NCBI RefSeq assembly: GCF_015687175.1
Contig: NZ_JADPQG010000005.1
Location: forward strand, 1-64,000
Source of the DNA: Reinekea sp. G2M2-21
GTDB taxonomy: Bacteria > Pseudomonadota > Gammaproteobacteria > Pseudomonadales > Natronospirillaceae
Length of the DNA stretch: 64,000 nucleotides
Reading direction: 5' to 3'
A model generated the notes under the pieces. That model had not been told where the DNA came from, searched no databases, and worked only from the letters and a program-made list of their open reading frames with translations. Position numbers and translations under genes: made by a program. Positions 26,086-35,194 of this stretch are shown one piece after another; position 1 is the first letter of the stretch, and every line of letters starts with the position of its first letter.

Positions 26086-26459
26086 GTGATTGCCTTTTTC
26101 TTGTTGTTAGGTGTTTCGGTAGCGCATGCTCAGCGAAAACAATGGCCTGGAAAATGCGCGGGCAAACAGTCTGGAATGTTGCGTGAATTATTTCAACTTA
26201 GAATAATTGTTGGGCTTTATAGAAGGGTTGGGGGCTCGGTTTTACATGTCTAATAAAATCAAAGGCTTGTCGAGCCAGCGACCGGGTAGGGCTTGGTGGG
26301 AGAAAATTTCAGTTTTTAGACGTGCATCACAAATGTGTTTCAGGGCAAGTGGTGAGCATATCGAGGAGTGCGCAAGGAATGAGTCTGTACGCACGGGGTT
26401 CATACGGGTGTTTTGCGTGTTGTTATTTCCATTACCCTGTGTGTGATGGATCGCGCGGT
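26086..26459. other. Intergenic region upstream of the cellulase
   Basis: This 374-bp region separates the cellulase start from the end of the GGDEF gene. It must contain the cellulase promoter, but no operator like the one at 23742 was found, and no gene is supported. Confidence 0.5.
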
Positions 26460-28376
26460 TTATTCCACGGCGCGTTTTACTTGGTTACGGCCATTGTTTT
26501 TCGCTTCGTACAAGGCGGTGTCAGCGCGCCGGATGGTTTGGCTCGGGCTGGCATCGGTGATTCGTTTTTGCGCGACCCCAATGCTGACCGTAACGTTCAC
26601 GCGTTGGTTATTCACCGTTTGTTCGCTTTGCGCTATGGTGTCACAGATGCGCTTGGCGACTGCATGCGCCTGGTTGATATCCGCGTCTGGCAGAATGGCG
26701 AGATATTCTTCGCCGCCAAAACGCGCCAGCATGTCTTGCGCGCGCAAACAGGACTTTGCCAGTCGCGCGACATTGACGATGACGGTATCGCCGGCGTCGT
26801 GCCCAAAGGTGTCGTTCACCTTCTTAAAAAAGTCGATATCAAACGCGATCACCGAAACCGGTTCAGCGGTTTGAGCCGGGCGCGAATACAACTGTTCCGC
26901 AAAGGATTCAATGGCCCGGCGATTGGCCAGCTGGGTCAAAGGGTCTGTTAAGGCTAGTGCTTTTAACTGTGCGCCGGAACGGACGTGCACCATGACGCGG
27001 TTACCTAAAAACAGTAACAAAATCAGAGCCAGTAAAAGCGTGACCGATTGCCAGCGCCCCAGTTGATTTTTGGCTTCCAATTCAAGGCGCTGATTTTCAT
27101 TCCGCAAAGTCAGTTCTTTGTTCTCAAATTCTTTCTGCGCGAGGTTGTACTCAATTTTGAGTCGTTCGGCGAGCTGGTCGTTGACCTGTGACCGAAACTT
27201 TGAGCGGGTGTCGCTAAGCGTCTGCATCGTACTGTAAGCCGCTTTAAAGTCACTGGTTTGCGCCTGAAATTTAGCCAATTGTTCCAATGCATAAATCAAC
27301 AGCCGGTCGTTACCTTCCTCTATAAACAGATCTGCAGCGGTTTGGGCTAAGGTGATAGCGTCGGTATACTCGCGACGTGCGCCAGCTATATAGGCTTTTA
27401 CCATACTGACCGTTGCTTTGTTATAGTCGTCCTCAATCTCAGGCTGAATAGCTAGTGCTTGCTTGAGTGCTGACTCTGCCTCCAGACCACGGCCTAAACG
27501 ACCAAGCGCTTCGGCTTTAAACAAATACGCAACCGCGTCCAGGCGTTCATCAACCTGCAATGGCTTTTTCTCCAGATAACCCGCGACCGAAGCGATCGCC
27601 CTATCCAACCAAACCAAGGCGCTTTCGAGTTCATTTTTATCAAGAAACAAAATGCCGTAGTCGACAGCGACGTTAGCCTCGGAGAGGGCATCTCCTTTAT
27701 CGCGGTAATAGAGTAATTGTTGAGCCAGGTAGGTTTCGGCGTTATTGAAGTCGCCCATGCGCCGAAGGGTATTCGCCACTGAAGAGCGGATGTCATTGCC
27801 GAAATATTCATTGCCGGCTTCGTTGTAGTATTGGGCTGCGTTTTTGTAATTTGTCAGCGCTCGGGCAATATCGCCCTGATAGGATTGCAGGTCGGCCATC
27901 AGCGCATAAGCGTCTGCAATAAGTAAAGGATCGTTGGCACGCCGAGCCAGATCCAAAGCGGTGTCGAAATCCTGAAACGCAGCGTCATTATCTCCATCCA
28001 GAGAAGCATAAAATCCACGGCAAGCGGTGAGGTCAGCGCGAGCGGCTAAATTGGTGGCGAACAGTTCTCGGTTCAATGCCTCATTGGCGTAGGCGATGTA
28101 GTCTTGAAAATCCTCGTTGTCCTGATTCCAACACCAGAGTCGCGTAAACATCATTTGGATGTCCGCCGGGTATTGCTGGATATTGCCTTCCAGTTCGGTC
28201 AGTGCATCCAGTGTTTCGGTGTAGCTGATGTCCACAGGATCGATAATGCGGGCGAACAGTGCATTTACCTGTTCTGGCGAAAGAGTCGCGGCCCATGCAC
28301 CATTGAAAGTAGAGCCCAGCAGCGTCAGCAAACAGAACGCCAGACAGGGTTTCCACTTGACTTGTTTAAAATTCAT
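26460..28376 (-). CDS. TPR-containing periplasmic sensor diguanylate cyclase (GGDEF)
   Basis: The product of about 638 residues has a signal or anchor segment (CLAFCLLTLLGSTFNGAWA). Tetratricopeptide-like helical repeats span about 50-370 (LLIADAYALMADLQSYQGDI, ANTLRRMGDFNNAETYLAQQ). A coiled coil leads to a membrane segment (SVTLLLALILLLFLGNRVMV, about 450-470). A C-terminal GGDEF domain has LTQLANRRAI, FKKVNDTFGHDAGD and the active-site motif GGEEY. GGEEY fits the consensus GG(D/E)EF apart from Tyr for Phe, so synthesis of cyclic di-GMP is likely. No EAL domain. The ATG at 28376 has ACGGAG upstream and starts the signal sequence; an in-frame start at 28424 would add 16 residues before it. 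Confidence 0.85.
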   Translation of the reverse strand: MNFKQVKWKPCLAFCLLTLLGSTFNGAWAATLSPEQVNALFARIIDPVDISYTETLDALTELEGNIQQYPADIQMMFTRLWCWNQDNEDFQDYIAYANEALNRELFATNLAARADLTACRGFYASLDGDNDAAFQDFDTALDLARRANDPLLIADAYALMADLQSYQGDIARALTNYKNAAQYYNEAGNEYFGNDIRSSVANTLRRMGDFNNAETYLAQQLLYYRDKGDALSEANVAVDYGILFLDKNELESALVWLDRAIASVAGYLEKKPLQVDERLDAVAYLFKAEALGRLGRGLEAESALKQALAIQPEIEDDYNKATVSMVKAYIAGARREYTDAITLAQTAADLFIEEGNDRLLIYALEQLAKFQAQTSDFKAAYSTMQTLSDTRSKFRSQVNDQLAERLKIEYNLAQKEFENKELTLRNENQRLELEAKNQLGRWQSVTLLLALILLLFLGNRVMVHVRSGAQLKALALTDPLTQLANRRAIESFAEQLYSRPAQTAEPVSVIAFDIDFFKKVNDTFGHDAGDTVIVNVARLAKSCLRAQDMLARFGGEEYLAILPDADINQAHAVAKRICDTIAQSEQTVNNQRVNVTVSIGVAQKRITDASPSQTIRRADTALYEAKNNGRNQVKRAVE

Positions 28377-28885
28377 ACAGGTTTGTTTCTCCGTAAATAG
28401 TCTGGTGCTCTGGCCACTTCGCAAATTTTCGGTTTTTGACCGCTAACCCAGGCACAGTCCAGCGGTTGCACTGGGATTACGCTGTCTCGATAGGTGCGAA
28501 AACGCTGGGTTGGAAAACGTTAAGTGGCGTAAAAAAGTGTAGTTCAAAAAAAAAGCGCCCTACGAAAAAGACCGCTTTTAAAATTTAATTCACCTGTAAA
28601 AAAATAGTCAGATTGGTGGTTTTCGTGTAAACACAAAACCAGCGCAACCAACCAAATGGGCGAAACACTTGGCTAACCCGAGTTGCCTTAAGAACGTTCA
28701 ACAAATTGAAGGGCGTCACAAATCTCAAAGGTGTGGATTAAAAAGTGTGACGTTGTTACCGGTTGCTGACCGCTTTATCGGTATGATGCGCGCTGAAATT
28801 CATCAGCGTCGCTTTACCGGATGGTATGGCCAATCGTTGAAGTATGGTCAATGGACGCTGGCCAGGAAACACAATAAGGATATCC
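28377..28885. other. Divergent intergenic region before the lipoprotein pair
   Basis: This 509-bp region separates the GGDEF gene from the first lipoprotein gene. The stretch 28540-28610 is A-rich, with AAGCGCCCTACG and AAGACCGCTTTT, but no clear operator or hairpin stands out. Open frames across 28669-28944 lack a ribosome site and a protein-like composition. Confidence 0.45.
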
Positions 28886-30919
28886 ATGAAACTTTCTCAT
28901 CTGTTCGCTGTGGCAGCATTGCCACTTGCTTTAACTGCCTGTAACCCAGACCCCAAAAACCCCGGTGGCAACACGGACCCGGACAAAGACCAAAATGTCA
29001 AATCGGCCAAAGCCGCATTGTTGGATCTACAGGGATTAATGCCGCTGGATTCGGTGGAAACCAAAACAGCCCAGTTTCGCGCGACCAATCGTGCGTTGGA
29101 AGATCTGCTGACAGATGATGTCGCGAATCTCGATAGTGCCCTGGACGTAACCTTGCTGGCACTTCAGCAGGCGCTTACTGGCTTCGTAACCAAGAATGAC
29201 GACGACCCGGAAGCCATTACCTACCAGTTTGCCGCCGCAGAAACCGAGGTTTCCGCAAAAATAGGCAACTCCACACTGTTTGGTAACAGTCAGGTAGCCG
29301 GTAGCTTCAAATTGGTTGAAACCACCGAAGACGTAACCGACCCTGAAACCCAAGAAGTAACCACAGTCACTAAGCATCATATTGTCGCAGACAATCTCAC
29401 CGTAACGGATATCGTCTCTGGCAACGTTGTGACCACCGACATGCGCCTTGCGTTACCGGACGTCGCTCAACTTGAATTGACCTTTGGTATTGAGCAGTTT
29501 GAGTTCAGCAGCACAGATACCCTGCGCAAACTGTTCCTCGAAGGCGAAAATGCTACGTTGTCTGCACCATTGAACGCAGCGCAAGTCGATACTCCAGTGT
29601 TGACCTTTAATGCCACCTTCAGCGCTGAACAGTATGAAACTGACTTCGCAGACGAAAACCTGACCGCCACATTGGCTTCCGGTGAACTGAACTACAGTGC
29701 CGACCTGGTGAACGACATCCTGAAACGCACTCAGTTATCCTTGAACGGCAGCATTGGGGCTGAGTCAGCGTTGTTCTCTTTGGACTACCAGGCGACAGTG
29801 GCCTCTGAGCTGAAAGCGCAATTGTTGAATGCCACGGGTTATCGGGTGGGGGATGATGCCAGTGAGTGGGTGTCGGTAAAGGATAAACGGATAAGTACCG
29901 ATACCGATGCTGTACTTGAAGTTTCGTTTGATGATGTATCTATATCCGACAGTGCGTTCTTTCTTGATGGAACGGGAGAGACTCCAGATTTTAGAATGCA
30001 AAGAATTACTTGGTATGATGGTGAACTCAACAGCTTCATTTATCATGATAGCTTGAGTGTTCTATTCGAAGATATGTTGGTATCACTGAATGAAGGTCCC
30101 GTTATCGAAGTATATGGCGTAGGCTATGATGTTTCTGGAATTGGAAACCTGCTTCTGACCGAAAATGAAGTTTTTATCGAAGGACCAGAGGGTGACGGTC
30201 TAAGTCTTGTGATTCGTTGGAATGCAAACATGGAGCGTTTCGAGTTATTGCGCTTTGAAAATGTTACAAATCGATTTACTCCCTTTGCTAATTATTATTT
30301 CAACACTACTTCAGATCAGGTGGCGAAATCGACCTTCACTCAATCTACTGAGGGCGAGATTGAAAGTGAAAAGGTTTCACTTGAATTTGATTATCATTAC
30401 GCAGCAGATAGAAACGCTAGTTTAACCAAATATCATTCGTTTTCTGGAAAAAGTTATAAACAAATTAGTCTAGATGATCTCCCTTACACAAGTTTGATAG
30501 ATTTCGAATTCGATATTGCTTTTAAAAATGAGAATTTGGATAACTTACAAAGTGTTGAAGATTCTGAAAAGATTACTAGCGTGAGCTTTTATACCGGCGC
30601 TTGTGATTTCGATATGGCATGTTCACCTGTTGAGTTCAACTTCGATGAGCTCGGTGTCGCTAAGTTCCAGCTGGAACAGGATGGTGTGACGTTTGACGCC
30701 GAAGAAATTGAAGGGGGGCTGTTCTATACCCTCCGCAAAGACGACAAAAACGTGGTGATCACGCAAAACAGTGACGATGCGTTGGATATTCTGTTCGGGA
30801 AGTTGGCGATTCAGTTGAACCTGGGAGAGGCCACGACCGGCGATGTACTGTACAACAATGCAAATGTTGGCAGTGTCACGGAAGTCGACGGACAACTCAC
30901 CGTCACCTTTAACGAATAA
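28886..30919 (+). CDS. Large lipoprotein of unknown function, first of a paralogous pair
   Basis: The 677-residue product begins MKLSHLFAVAALPLALTAC, a lipoprotein signal with lipobox LTAC, so it is lipid-anchored. The ATG at 28886 has AAGGA upstream; a frame open from 28844 adds only non-signal residues. From about residue 70 onward it aligns with the C-terminal two thirds of the next gene: LASGELNYSADL, GSIGAESALFSLDYQA, ELKAQLLNATGYRVGDD, and near the end FYTGACDFDMACSP and GGLFYTLRKDDK. The conserved cysteine pair in CDFDMAC is a feature of both. The stretch about 29900-30600 is visibly more AT-rich than its flanks. No family is recognised. The second lipoprotein follows on the same strand. 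Confidence 0.75.
   Translation: MKLSHLFAVAALPLALTACNPDPKNPGGNTDPDKDQNVKSAKAALLDLQGLMPLDSVETKTAQFRATNRALEDLLTDDVANLDSALDVTLLALQQALTGFVTKNDDDPEAITYQFAAAETEVSAKIGNSTLFGNSQVAGSFKLVETTEDVTDPETQEVTTVTKHHIVADNLTVTDIVSGNVVTTDMRLALPDVAQLELTFGIEQFEFSSTDTLRKLFLEGENATLSAPLNAAQVDTPVLTFNATFSAEQYETDFADENLTATLASGELNYSADLVNDILKRTQLSLNGSIGAESALFSLDYQATVASELKAQLLNATGYRVGDDASEWVSVKDKRISTDTDAVLEVSFDDVSISDSAFFLDGTGETPDFRMQRITWYDGELNSFIYHDSLSVLFEDMLVSLNEGPVIEVYGVGYDVSGIGNLLLTENEVFIEGPEGDGLSLVIRWNANMERFELLRFENVTNRFTPFANYYFNTTSDQVAKSTFTQSTEGEIESEKVSLEFDYHYAADRNASLTKYHSFSGKSYKQISLDDLPYTSLIDFEFDIAFKNENLDNLQSVEDSEKITSVSFYTGACDFDMACSPVEFNFDELGVAKFQLEQDGVTFDAEEIEGGLFYTLRKDDKNVVITQNSDDALDILFGKLAIQLNLGEATTGDVLYNNANVGSVTEVDGQLTVTFNE
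29805..29869 (+). repeat. 65-bp block shared with the second lipoprotein gene (33028-33092)
   Basis: The two 65-bp stretches differ at two positions, although the flanking codons of the two genes differ widely. This is more than protein similarity would require and suggests gene conversion or recombination between them. Confidence 0.8.
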
Positions 30920-30955
30920 CCCCCTGCTGTCGTAAGCAATTCATCGTTAAAACGC

Positions 30956-30989
30956 TTTCAGGCTAAGTACGCAAGTGCTTAGCCTGAAA
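30956..30989 (+). terminator. Strong hairpin between the two lipoprotein genes
   Basis: TTTCAGGCTAAG (30956-30967) pairs perfectly with CTTAGCCTGAAA (30978-30989). Three more pairs close a GCAA tetraloop. A T tract is lacking after it, so it may be a weak terminator or an mRNA-stabilising hairpin. It supports a start for the second gene downstream, at 31092. Confidence 0.6.
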
Positions 30990-31091
30990 ACATTTCGCCG
31001 CTTTATTGTACGAAGTCTACCGTGGCAAAAAAGTGTATTCATTTCTGCGTTCTCTTTAATGAGTGTATTAACATACAAAAAGGATACTTGT

Positions 31092-34000
31092 ATGAAAAAT
31101 CTACGTAATCTTGCTTATCTGTTGAGCATGATGTTATTACTGGCCTGTTCGGTACCGCCACCGCCCCCAGAAAACGGAAACACCACGGGTAATACCACGA
31201 ACAATAATCAGCAAACCGTGTTGCAGGAACAGTCACTCAGTTTCTCCAGTACACGTATCGAAGGTGAAATCGGTGAAGAGCGGGTTGTTACGGTCACTGC
31301 CCAAGGTACTGGGCAAATTCGGTTTGAATTGGTTGATGATAAACTCGCAACCATTAATGAGTCCGGAACGTTGTTATTCAAACGAAAAGGTTCTACGCAA
31401 TTAAAGGCAACCATAGCGGCGGATGAAACCTACGCCGCAGCGGAGGCGGTTGTACCGGTCAGGGTGAAACCGCGACAATCTGCATTGCTGCTGGACGCAA
31501 CCGAATTGAACTTGTCTGTGTTTGATGAAGTGGGCATTGTTGCAGAGCTAGATCGCCCTGGGCTATTGAACTTTGAAAGCGATAACGAAGCTGTTGTCAC
31601 TGTGGACAGCAGTGGAAATCTGATTGCGCAGAGCGCCGGTTCTGCGGAAATTAGGGTTTGGGCAACAGAAACACCCATCTATGCCGCGGCTTCGGCGAAA
31701 GTCTCGGTTAATGTTGACAGAGTTGAACAAACGCTGATCTTCGTTAAACCAGAATCTCAACTTGGGACCATTCTCGGCGTAGCGCTAAACAACGCTGCGG
31801 TCAGTACAGGGGCGAGTACGGTCACCTATGTCAGCAGCAACCCGAACATAGCAACCGTAGATGAGAATGGCCTGGTGACCCCCGTTGCGGTGGGCCGTAC
31901 GGACATCACTGCTGTTGCTCCGGGAACTGATCAGTACCACGAAAAATCGCTGGCTTATACTCTGGTGGTTGAAGATCTTAACTTCAACGCTACGACGAGC
32001 GCTAACAAGGTGACTTTTACCTGGAATAAGGTAGATCTGTTTAACGAATACACATTCTTTAAGCGAGACAAAGCCACCGATGACTTTGAGGTGAGTTTTA
32101 CAACCGCTGATGCCGAGCGCTACTCCTATTCCATAACGGACACCAAGACACGCCGTCCTGAATTGTATTTCAGCGCCTGCAACGCTGCGGAGTGTTTTAC
32201 CAGCCCAGTGGTGACCATGTTTGGTTCTAATGATATTGAAGCGGCACAGCTTGCGATAAATGAGGTTTCCTCGTTGCAATCGTTGCCAGACATTGTCGCA
32301 AACCAAGCAGACCACTTTGTGATGGTGGAAAGCGTGCACCAGCATTTTAACGAGGATACCGCTGCACTCCAAGACAGCTTGGATGCCCTGTTGTTTCATT
32401 TGCAGCGGGCGATCAGCGGTTTTGTGGTTAAAGGAACGGAAGGGAATGTTAAAACCTACGCTCTTGCGGCAGAGGCTTCCTACCCAGCGACAAACAGCGA
32501 CGCCAACGCGCATATGTCTCAAACTCTCGCAGGAACTATCGACCTGCAAGAGGTGATAGACATCGAGGTGGATCCTAGAACGGGTGATGAAGTTCGAACC
32601 AGCCACATGGCCATTACAAGCAATAATTTAAGTTTGGTGAATATGGCTACGGGGGACGTGGTTCAGGTACGCTTATATTTGCAGAATCCAGCCTTGTCTG
32701 AGTCTGGATCAAGTTGGCAGGTTGACATGTTAGAGCTCAGCCATGAGCAAAGTTCAAAGCGAATACTGTTATTGAGTGCGGAAGACGGTTTGCGATTGCC
32801 GTGGCCGTTTCCCACAACGGATGAGGTTGAGGGCTCTTTGCAGGTTGACTATCTCGCGGAACAGTTCAGTTCAGACAACAACCAAACGACAACATTAGCA
32901 TCTGGGGTGCTCAATTACAGAGCTGACCTATTTGAAAATAGTTTGGTACGTAAACAATTGGCTTTGCAAGGCAGCATAGGGGCAGAGGCGGCTCTGTTTT
33001 CACTCGATTATATGGCTCCTGTTGCGACTGAGCTGAAAGCGCAATTGCTGAATGCCACGGGTTATCGGGTGGGGGATGATACCAGTGAGTGGTTGGAAAC
33101 AAGAGATAACTTTGTAACTCGGAAGCGCATCGCTAAGTTATCGATGAGCGCCGAAACCATTGGCTTCGATCATGTACCAACGATATACCTGACTACAGGT
33201 CAAAATACTGAAGGAGTCCGTACCTTTAATTGGTTTTCTGGTGCTTCACAGTCGATATCGTTTTTTGACAAACCCAGCTATGCCTTTGAAGCGTTGTTAA
33301 CAGAGCTCAATGGTAGTCCGAGCCTAACTTTATTTGGGATTGAATTTGACTTAACGGGAGTCGGTTTCGACTTGGCGACCAATACTTTCGCAATTTATCA
33401 AGATGGATTGGCAGAAAATAAAATTCGGGTGACGTGGGATGAAGAAAATTCCGTTTATATTGTCGCGACCTATTTCTCATTAAAAGACAGATATGATGAC
33501 GATCAGAAATTCAACATCGATCTCGAAAATAGTGTATTCACGCGCACTGAGATTACTGGGTACTTTGATAGTGAAGGTAAGATAATAGAAACACCACCCG
33601 AAACACTAGCGTTTGAGTTTCGCTCCGCGATCGGCGCGAACACACTGGAAACTAAGAACACCTTCTTAGACAAATATCATCAGTTCACTGGTGCGGCTTT
33701 TCTGCCTATCGACGTGAAAGATGATGCCTATACCGCGCAAGCGGAATTTGATTTTGCATTGGATATAAAAGATGAACGAGACAATCTTGCCCTTGAGCAA
33801 GATTCAGCCATTATTCGCGACATAGCCTTTTATTCCGGCACCTGCGATTTCGACATGCAATGCACACCCTTGTTTACCGACTTCTCTGAACGGGGTGTTG
33901 CCACTTTTGTTCAACATCCCGGTACAAATTTGCTGCAGGCGGAAGAAACAAACGGCGGTTTACTTTATACCCTCAGCATGAATGATAAGAAGGTGACAGT

Positions 34001-34160
34001 GAGCCAAACGTATCCGGGGAATCTCGATATTTATAAAGACGCGTTACATTTGCAAATGTCTACGGATGGCACAGTCACCGGTAAAGTTTTATTCCATGAT
34101 GTAGAGATTGGCTCATTAGTCGTGCTTGGCGATCAAGTGGTTTTCGACTTTTTCGAATAA
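31092..34160 (+). CDS. Large Ig-domain lipoprotein of unknown function, second of a paralogous pair
   Basis: The 1022-residue product begins MKNLRNLAYLLSMMLLLAC, a lipoprotein signal; AAGGATACTTGT precedes the ATG. A proline/asparagine-rich linker follows. Two or three bacterial Ig-like (BIG2-type) modules span about 40-290 (ATINESGTLLFKRKGSTQLKA, NPNIATVDENGLVTPVAVG). A fibronectin-like segment follows (LNFNATTSANKVTFTWNKVD). From about residue 400 it is homologous to the first lipoprotein: LASGVLNYRADL, GSIGAEAALFSLDYMA, ELKAQLLNATGYRVGDD, FYSGTCDFDMQCTP and GGLLYTLSMNDK. The Ig modules are absent from the first paralogue. It is probably exposed at the cell surface or in the periplasm. Function unknown. 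A terminator follows. Confidence 0.75.
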   Translation: MKNLRNLAYLLSMMLLLACSVPPPPPENGNTTGNTTNNNQQTVLQEQSLSFSSTRIEGEIGEERVVTVTAQGTGQIRFELVDDKLATINESGTLLFKRKGSTQLKATIAADETYAAAEAVVPVRVKPRQSALLLDATELNLSVFDEVGIVAELDRPGLLNFESDNEAVVTVDSSGNLIAQSAGSAEIRVWATETPIYAAASAKVSVNVDRVEQTLIFVKPESQLGTILGVALNNAAVSTGASTVTYVSSNPNIATVDENGLVTPVAVGRTDITAVAPGTDQYHEKSLAYTLVVEDLNFNATTSANKVTFTWNKVDLFNEYTFFKRDKATDDFEVSFTTADAERYSYSITDTKTRRPELYFSACNAAECFTSPVVTMFGSNDIEAAQLAINEVSSLQSLPDIVANQADHFVMVESVHQHFNEDTAALQDSLDALLFHLQRAISGFVVKGTEGNVKTYALAAEASYPATNSDANAHMSQTLAGTIDLQEVIDIEVDPRTGDEVRTSHMAITSNNLSLVNMATGDVVQVRLYLQNPALSESGSSWQVDMLELSHEQSSKRILLLSAEDGLRLPWPFPTTDEVEGSLQVDYLAEQFSSDNNQTTTLASGVLNYRADLFENSLVRKQLALQGSIGAEAALFSLDYMAPVATELKAQLLNATGYRVGDDTSEWLETRDNFVTRKRIAKLSMSAETIGFDHVPTIYLTTGQNTEGVRTFNWFSGASQSISFFDKPSYAFEALLTELNGSPSLTLFGIEFDLTGVGFDLATNTFAIYQDGLAENKIRVTWDEENSVYIVATYFSLKDRYDDDQKFNIDLENSVFTRTEITGYFDSEGKIIETPPETLAFEFRSAIGANTLETKNTFLDKYHQFTGAAFLPIDVKDDAYTAQAEFDFALDIKDERDNLALEQDSAIIRDIAFYSGTCDFDMQCTPLFTDFSERGVATFVQHPGTNLLQAEETNGGLLYTLSMNDKKVTVSQTYPGNLDIYKDALHLQMSTDGTVTGKVLFHDVEIGSLVVLGDQVVFDFFE

Positions 34161-34188
34161 TCCGATCATGCTGAGTTAATAACACAAG

Positions 34189-34213
34189 AAACCGGCCATC
34201 GAGCCGGTTTTTT
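34189..34213 (+). terminator. Terminator after the lipoprotein pair
   Basis: AACCGGC (from 34190) and GCCGGTT form a stem around CATCGA, followed by a run of T residues, 30 bp after the lipoprotein stop. Confidence 0.85.
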
Positions 34214-34313
34214 GTTGTTTAAATCGACACTGACGGATCCGGGTTTGCATGCCATGGCGGTGAACGCAATAATGCTCAGCATCGTTGTTAACCTGGCCGA
34301 CCGTGGAGTCACC

Positions 34314-34637
34314 ATGACCCAAACCCCGCTTGAGATCTTGTCTGACCGAATCACCAATGCGCATACCCGTATTCAACAAGAACATGCTGATATTAACCCA
34401 GTGGTGGGGGTCAATCGGCAAATGCGCGCCAGCGGCATTCCGGCCGATGCGATCACCATCGATTGCCTACGCACCAATCGGCGGATTTTAATCATTCTGC
34501 ATGATCATGCGCCAGATCTTGTGCGCTATCAGTTTGGTCAACGCAATACTGACCCAGAGGTCGACTTTGAGGCCATGAAAATGCATAAGGTGAGTGAGCA
34601 GCAGCTTTATGAATGGATGGTACAAACGTTCAGTTAA
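34314..34637 (+). CDS. Small conserved-looking cytoplasmic protein, unknown function
   Basis: The 107-residue product has no signal peptide or membrane segment. It is soluble with a basic N-terminal helix (PLEILSDRITNAHTRIQQEH). A strand-rich centre (DAITIDCLRTNRRILIILHDH) and a C-terminal helix (VSEQQLYEWMVQTF) follow. The ATG at 34314 has GGAG 7 bp upstream; the frame is open from 34212, but that part overlaps the upstream terminator. I do not recognise the family. The DUF4124 gene follows 88 bp later on the same strand. Confidence 0.6.
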   Translation: MTQTPLEILSDRITNAHTRIQQEHADINPVVGVNRQMRASGIPADAITIDCLRTNRRILIILHDHAPDLVRYQFGQRNTDPEVDFEAMKMHKVSEQQLYEWMVQTFS

Positions 34638-34725
34638 GGCGGTTAATCCTACAGGGCGCTGACGTGGGTTTTGTTTTGGATCATACCTTTGGGTATTATC
34701 CGCCAAGATGAAAAAAGGAGGTGTT

Positions 34726-35151
34726 ATGCGGTTAGTGATCATTGGGATGCTGATGGTGTCATCCCTGGCGCAGGCAGGTGCGATTTATAAATGCACTCAA
34801 CCTGATGGCAGCGTCGGTTTTCAGGCTCGACCTTGTGCCGATGCTGAGCAGGAAACTATAAAGGAAGATCTATCCAAACTGGAGGGTATTCACCTGCAGG
34901 GCAAGTGGAAGATTGTGGCTTTGGGGAAAAACAAAGAACCGGTGGACGATTCCATGGGTGAAGATTTCTGGGAGTTTTCCGCCACCCAGATGACGGTGAT
35001 TTCCGGGAATCGACGCTTGAGCCCAGACACCTATAAGTTAGATGATAAAACCATTGTTCTCGACTACTACTCCATCGAGATTCTGGAATATACCGGCAAC
35101 GAAATGACGGTGAAGACCAGTGGCATAGAACAGACATTACGTCGTCAATAA
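34726..35151 (+). CDS. DUF4124-type secreted protein
   Basis: The 141-residue product begins with a signal peptide (MRLVIIGMLMVSSLAQA). IYKCTQPDGSVGFQARPC follows, the signature of the DUF4124 domain, a short periplasmic module with two cysteines. The rest is a beta-rich, lipocalin-like stretch (LQGKWKIVALGKNKEPVDD, FWEFSATQMTVISGNRRLS) about 90 residues long. The ATG at 34726 has a perfect AAGGAGGT ribosome site; an upstream in-frame ATG at 34708 overlaps it. Role unknown. Confidence 0.75.
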   Translation: MRLVIIGMLMVSSLAQAGAIYKCTQPDGSVGFQARPCADAEQETIKEDLSKLEGIHLQGKWKIVALGKNKEPVDDSMGEDFWEFSATQMTVISGNRRLSPDTYKLDDKTIVLDYYSIEILEYTGNEMTVKTSGIEQTLRRQ

Positions 35152-35175
35152 AAAAGGGCCGCAGGCCCTTTTTTA
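35149..35175. terminator. Bidirectional terminator
   Basis: AAAAAAGGGCC, GCA and GGCCCTTTTTT form a symmetric hairpin with A and T tracts on both sides. It serves the convergent DUF4124 and lipase genes. Confidence 0.9.
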
Positions 35176-35194
35176 TTGAATGTCACCTCCGTGT

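Noticed and set aside
28669-28944. 91-codon frame before the first lipoprotein
   Set aside because: No ribosome site, unusual composition, and overlap with the lipoprotein signal sequence in another frame.
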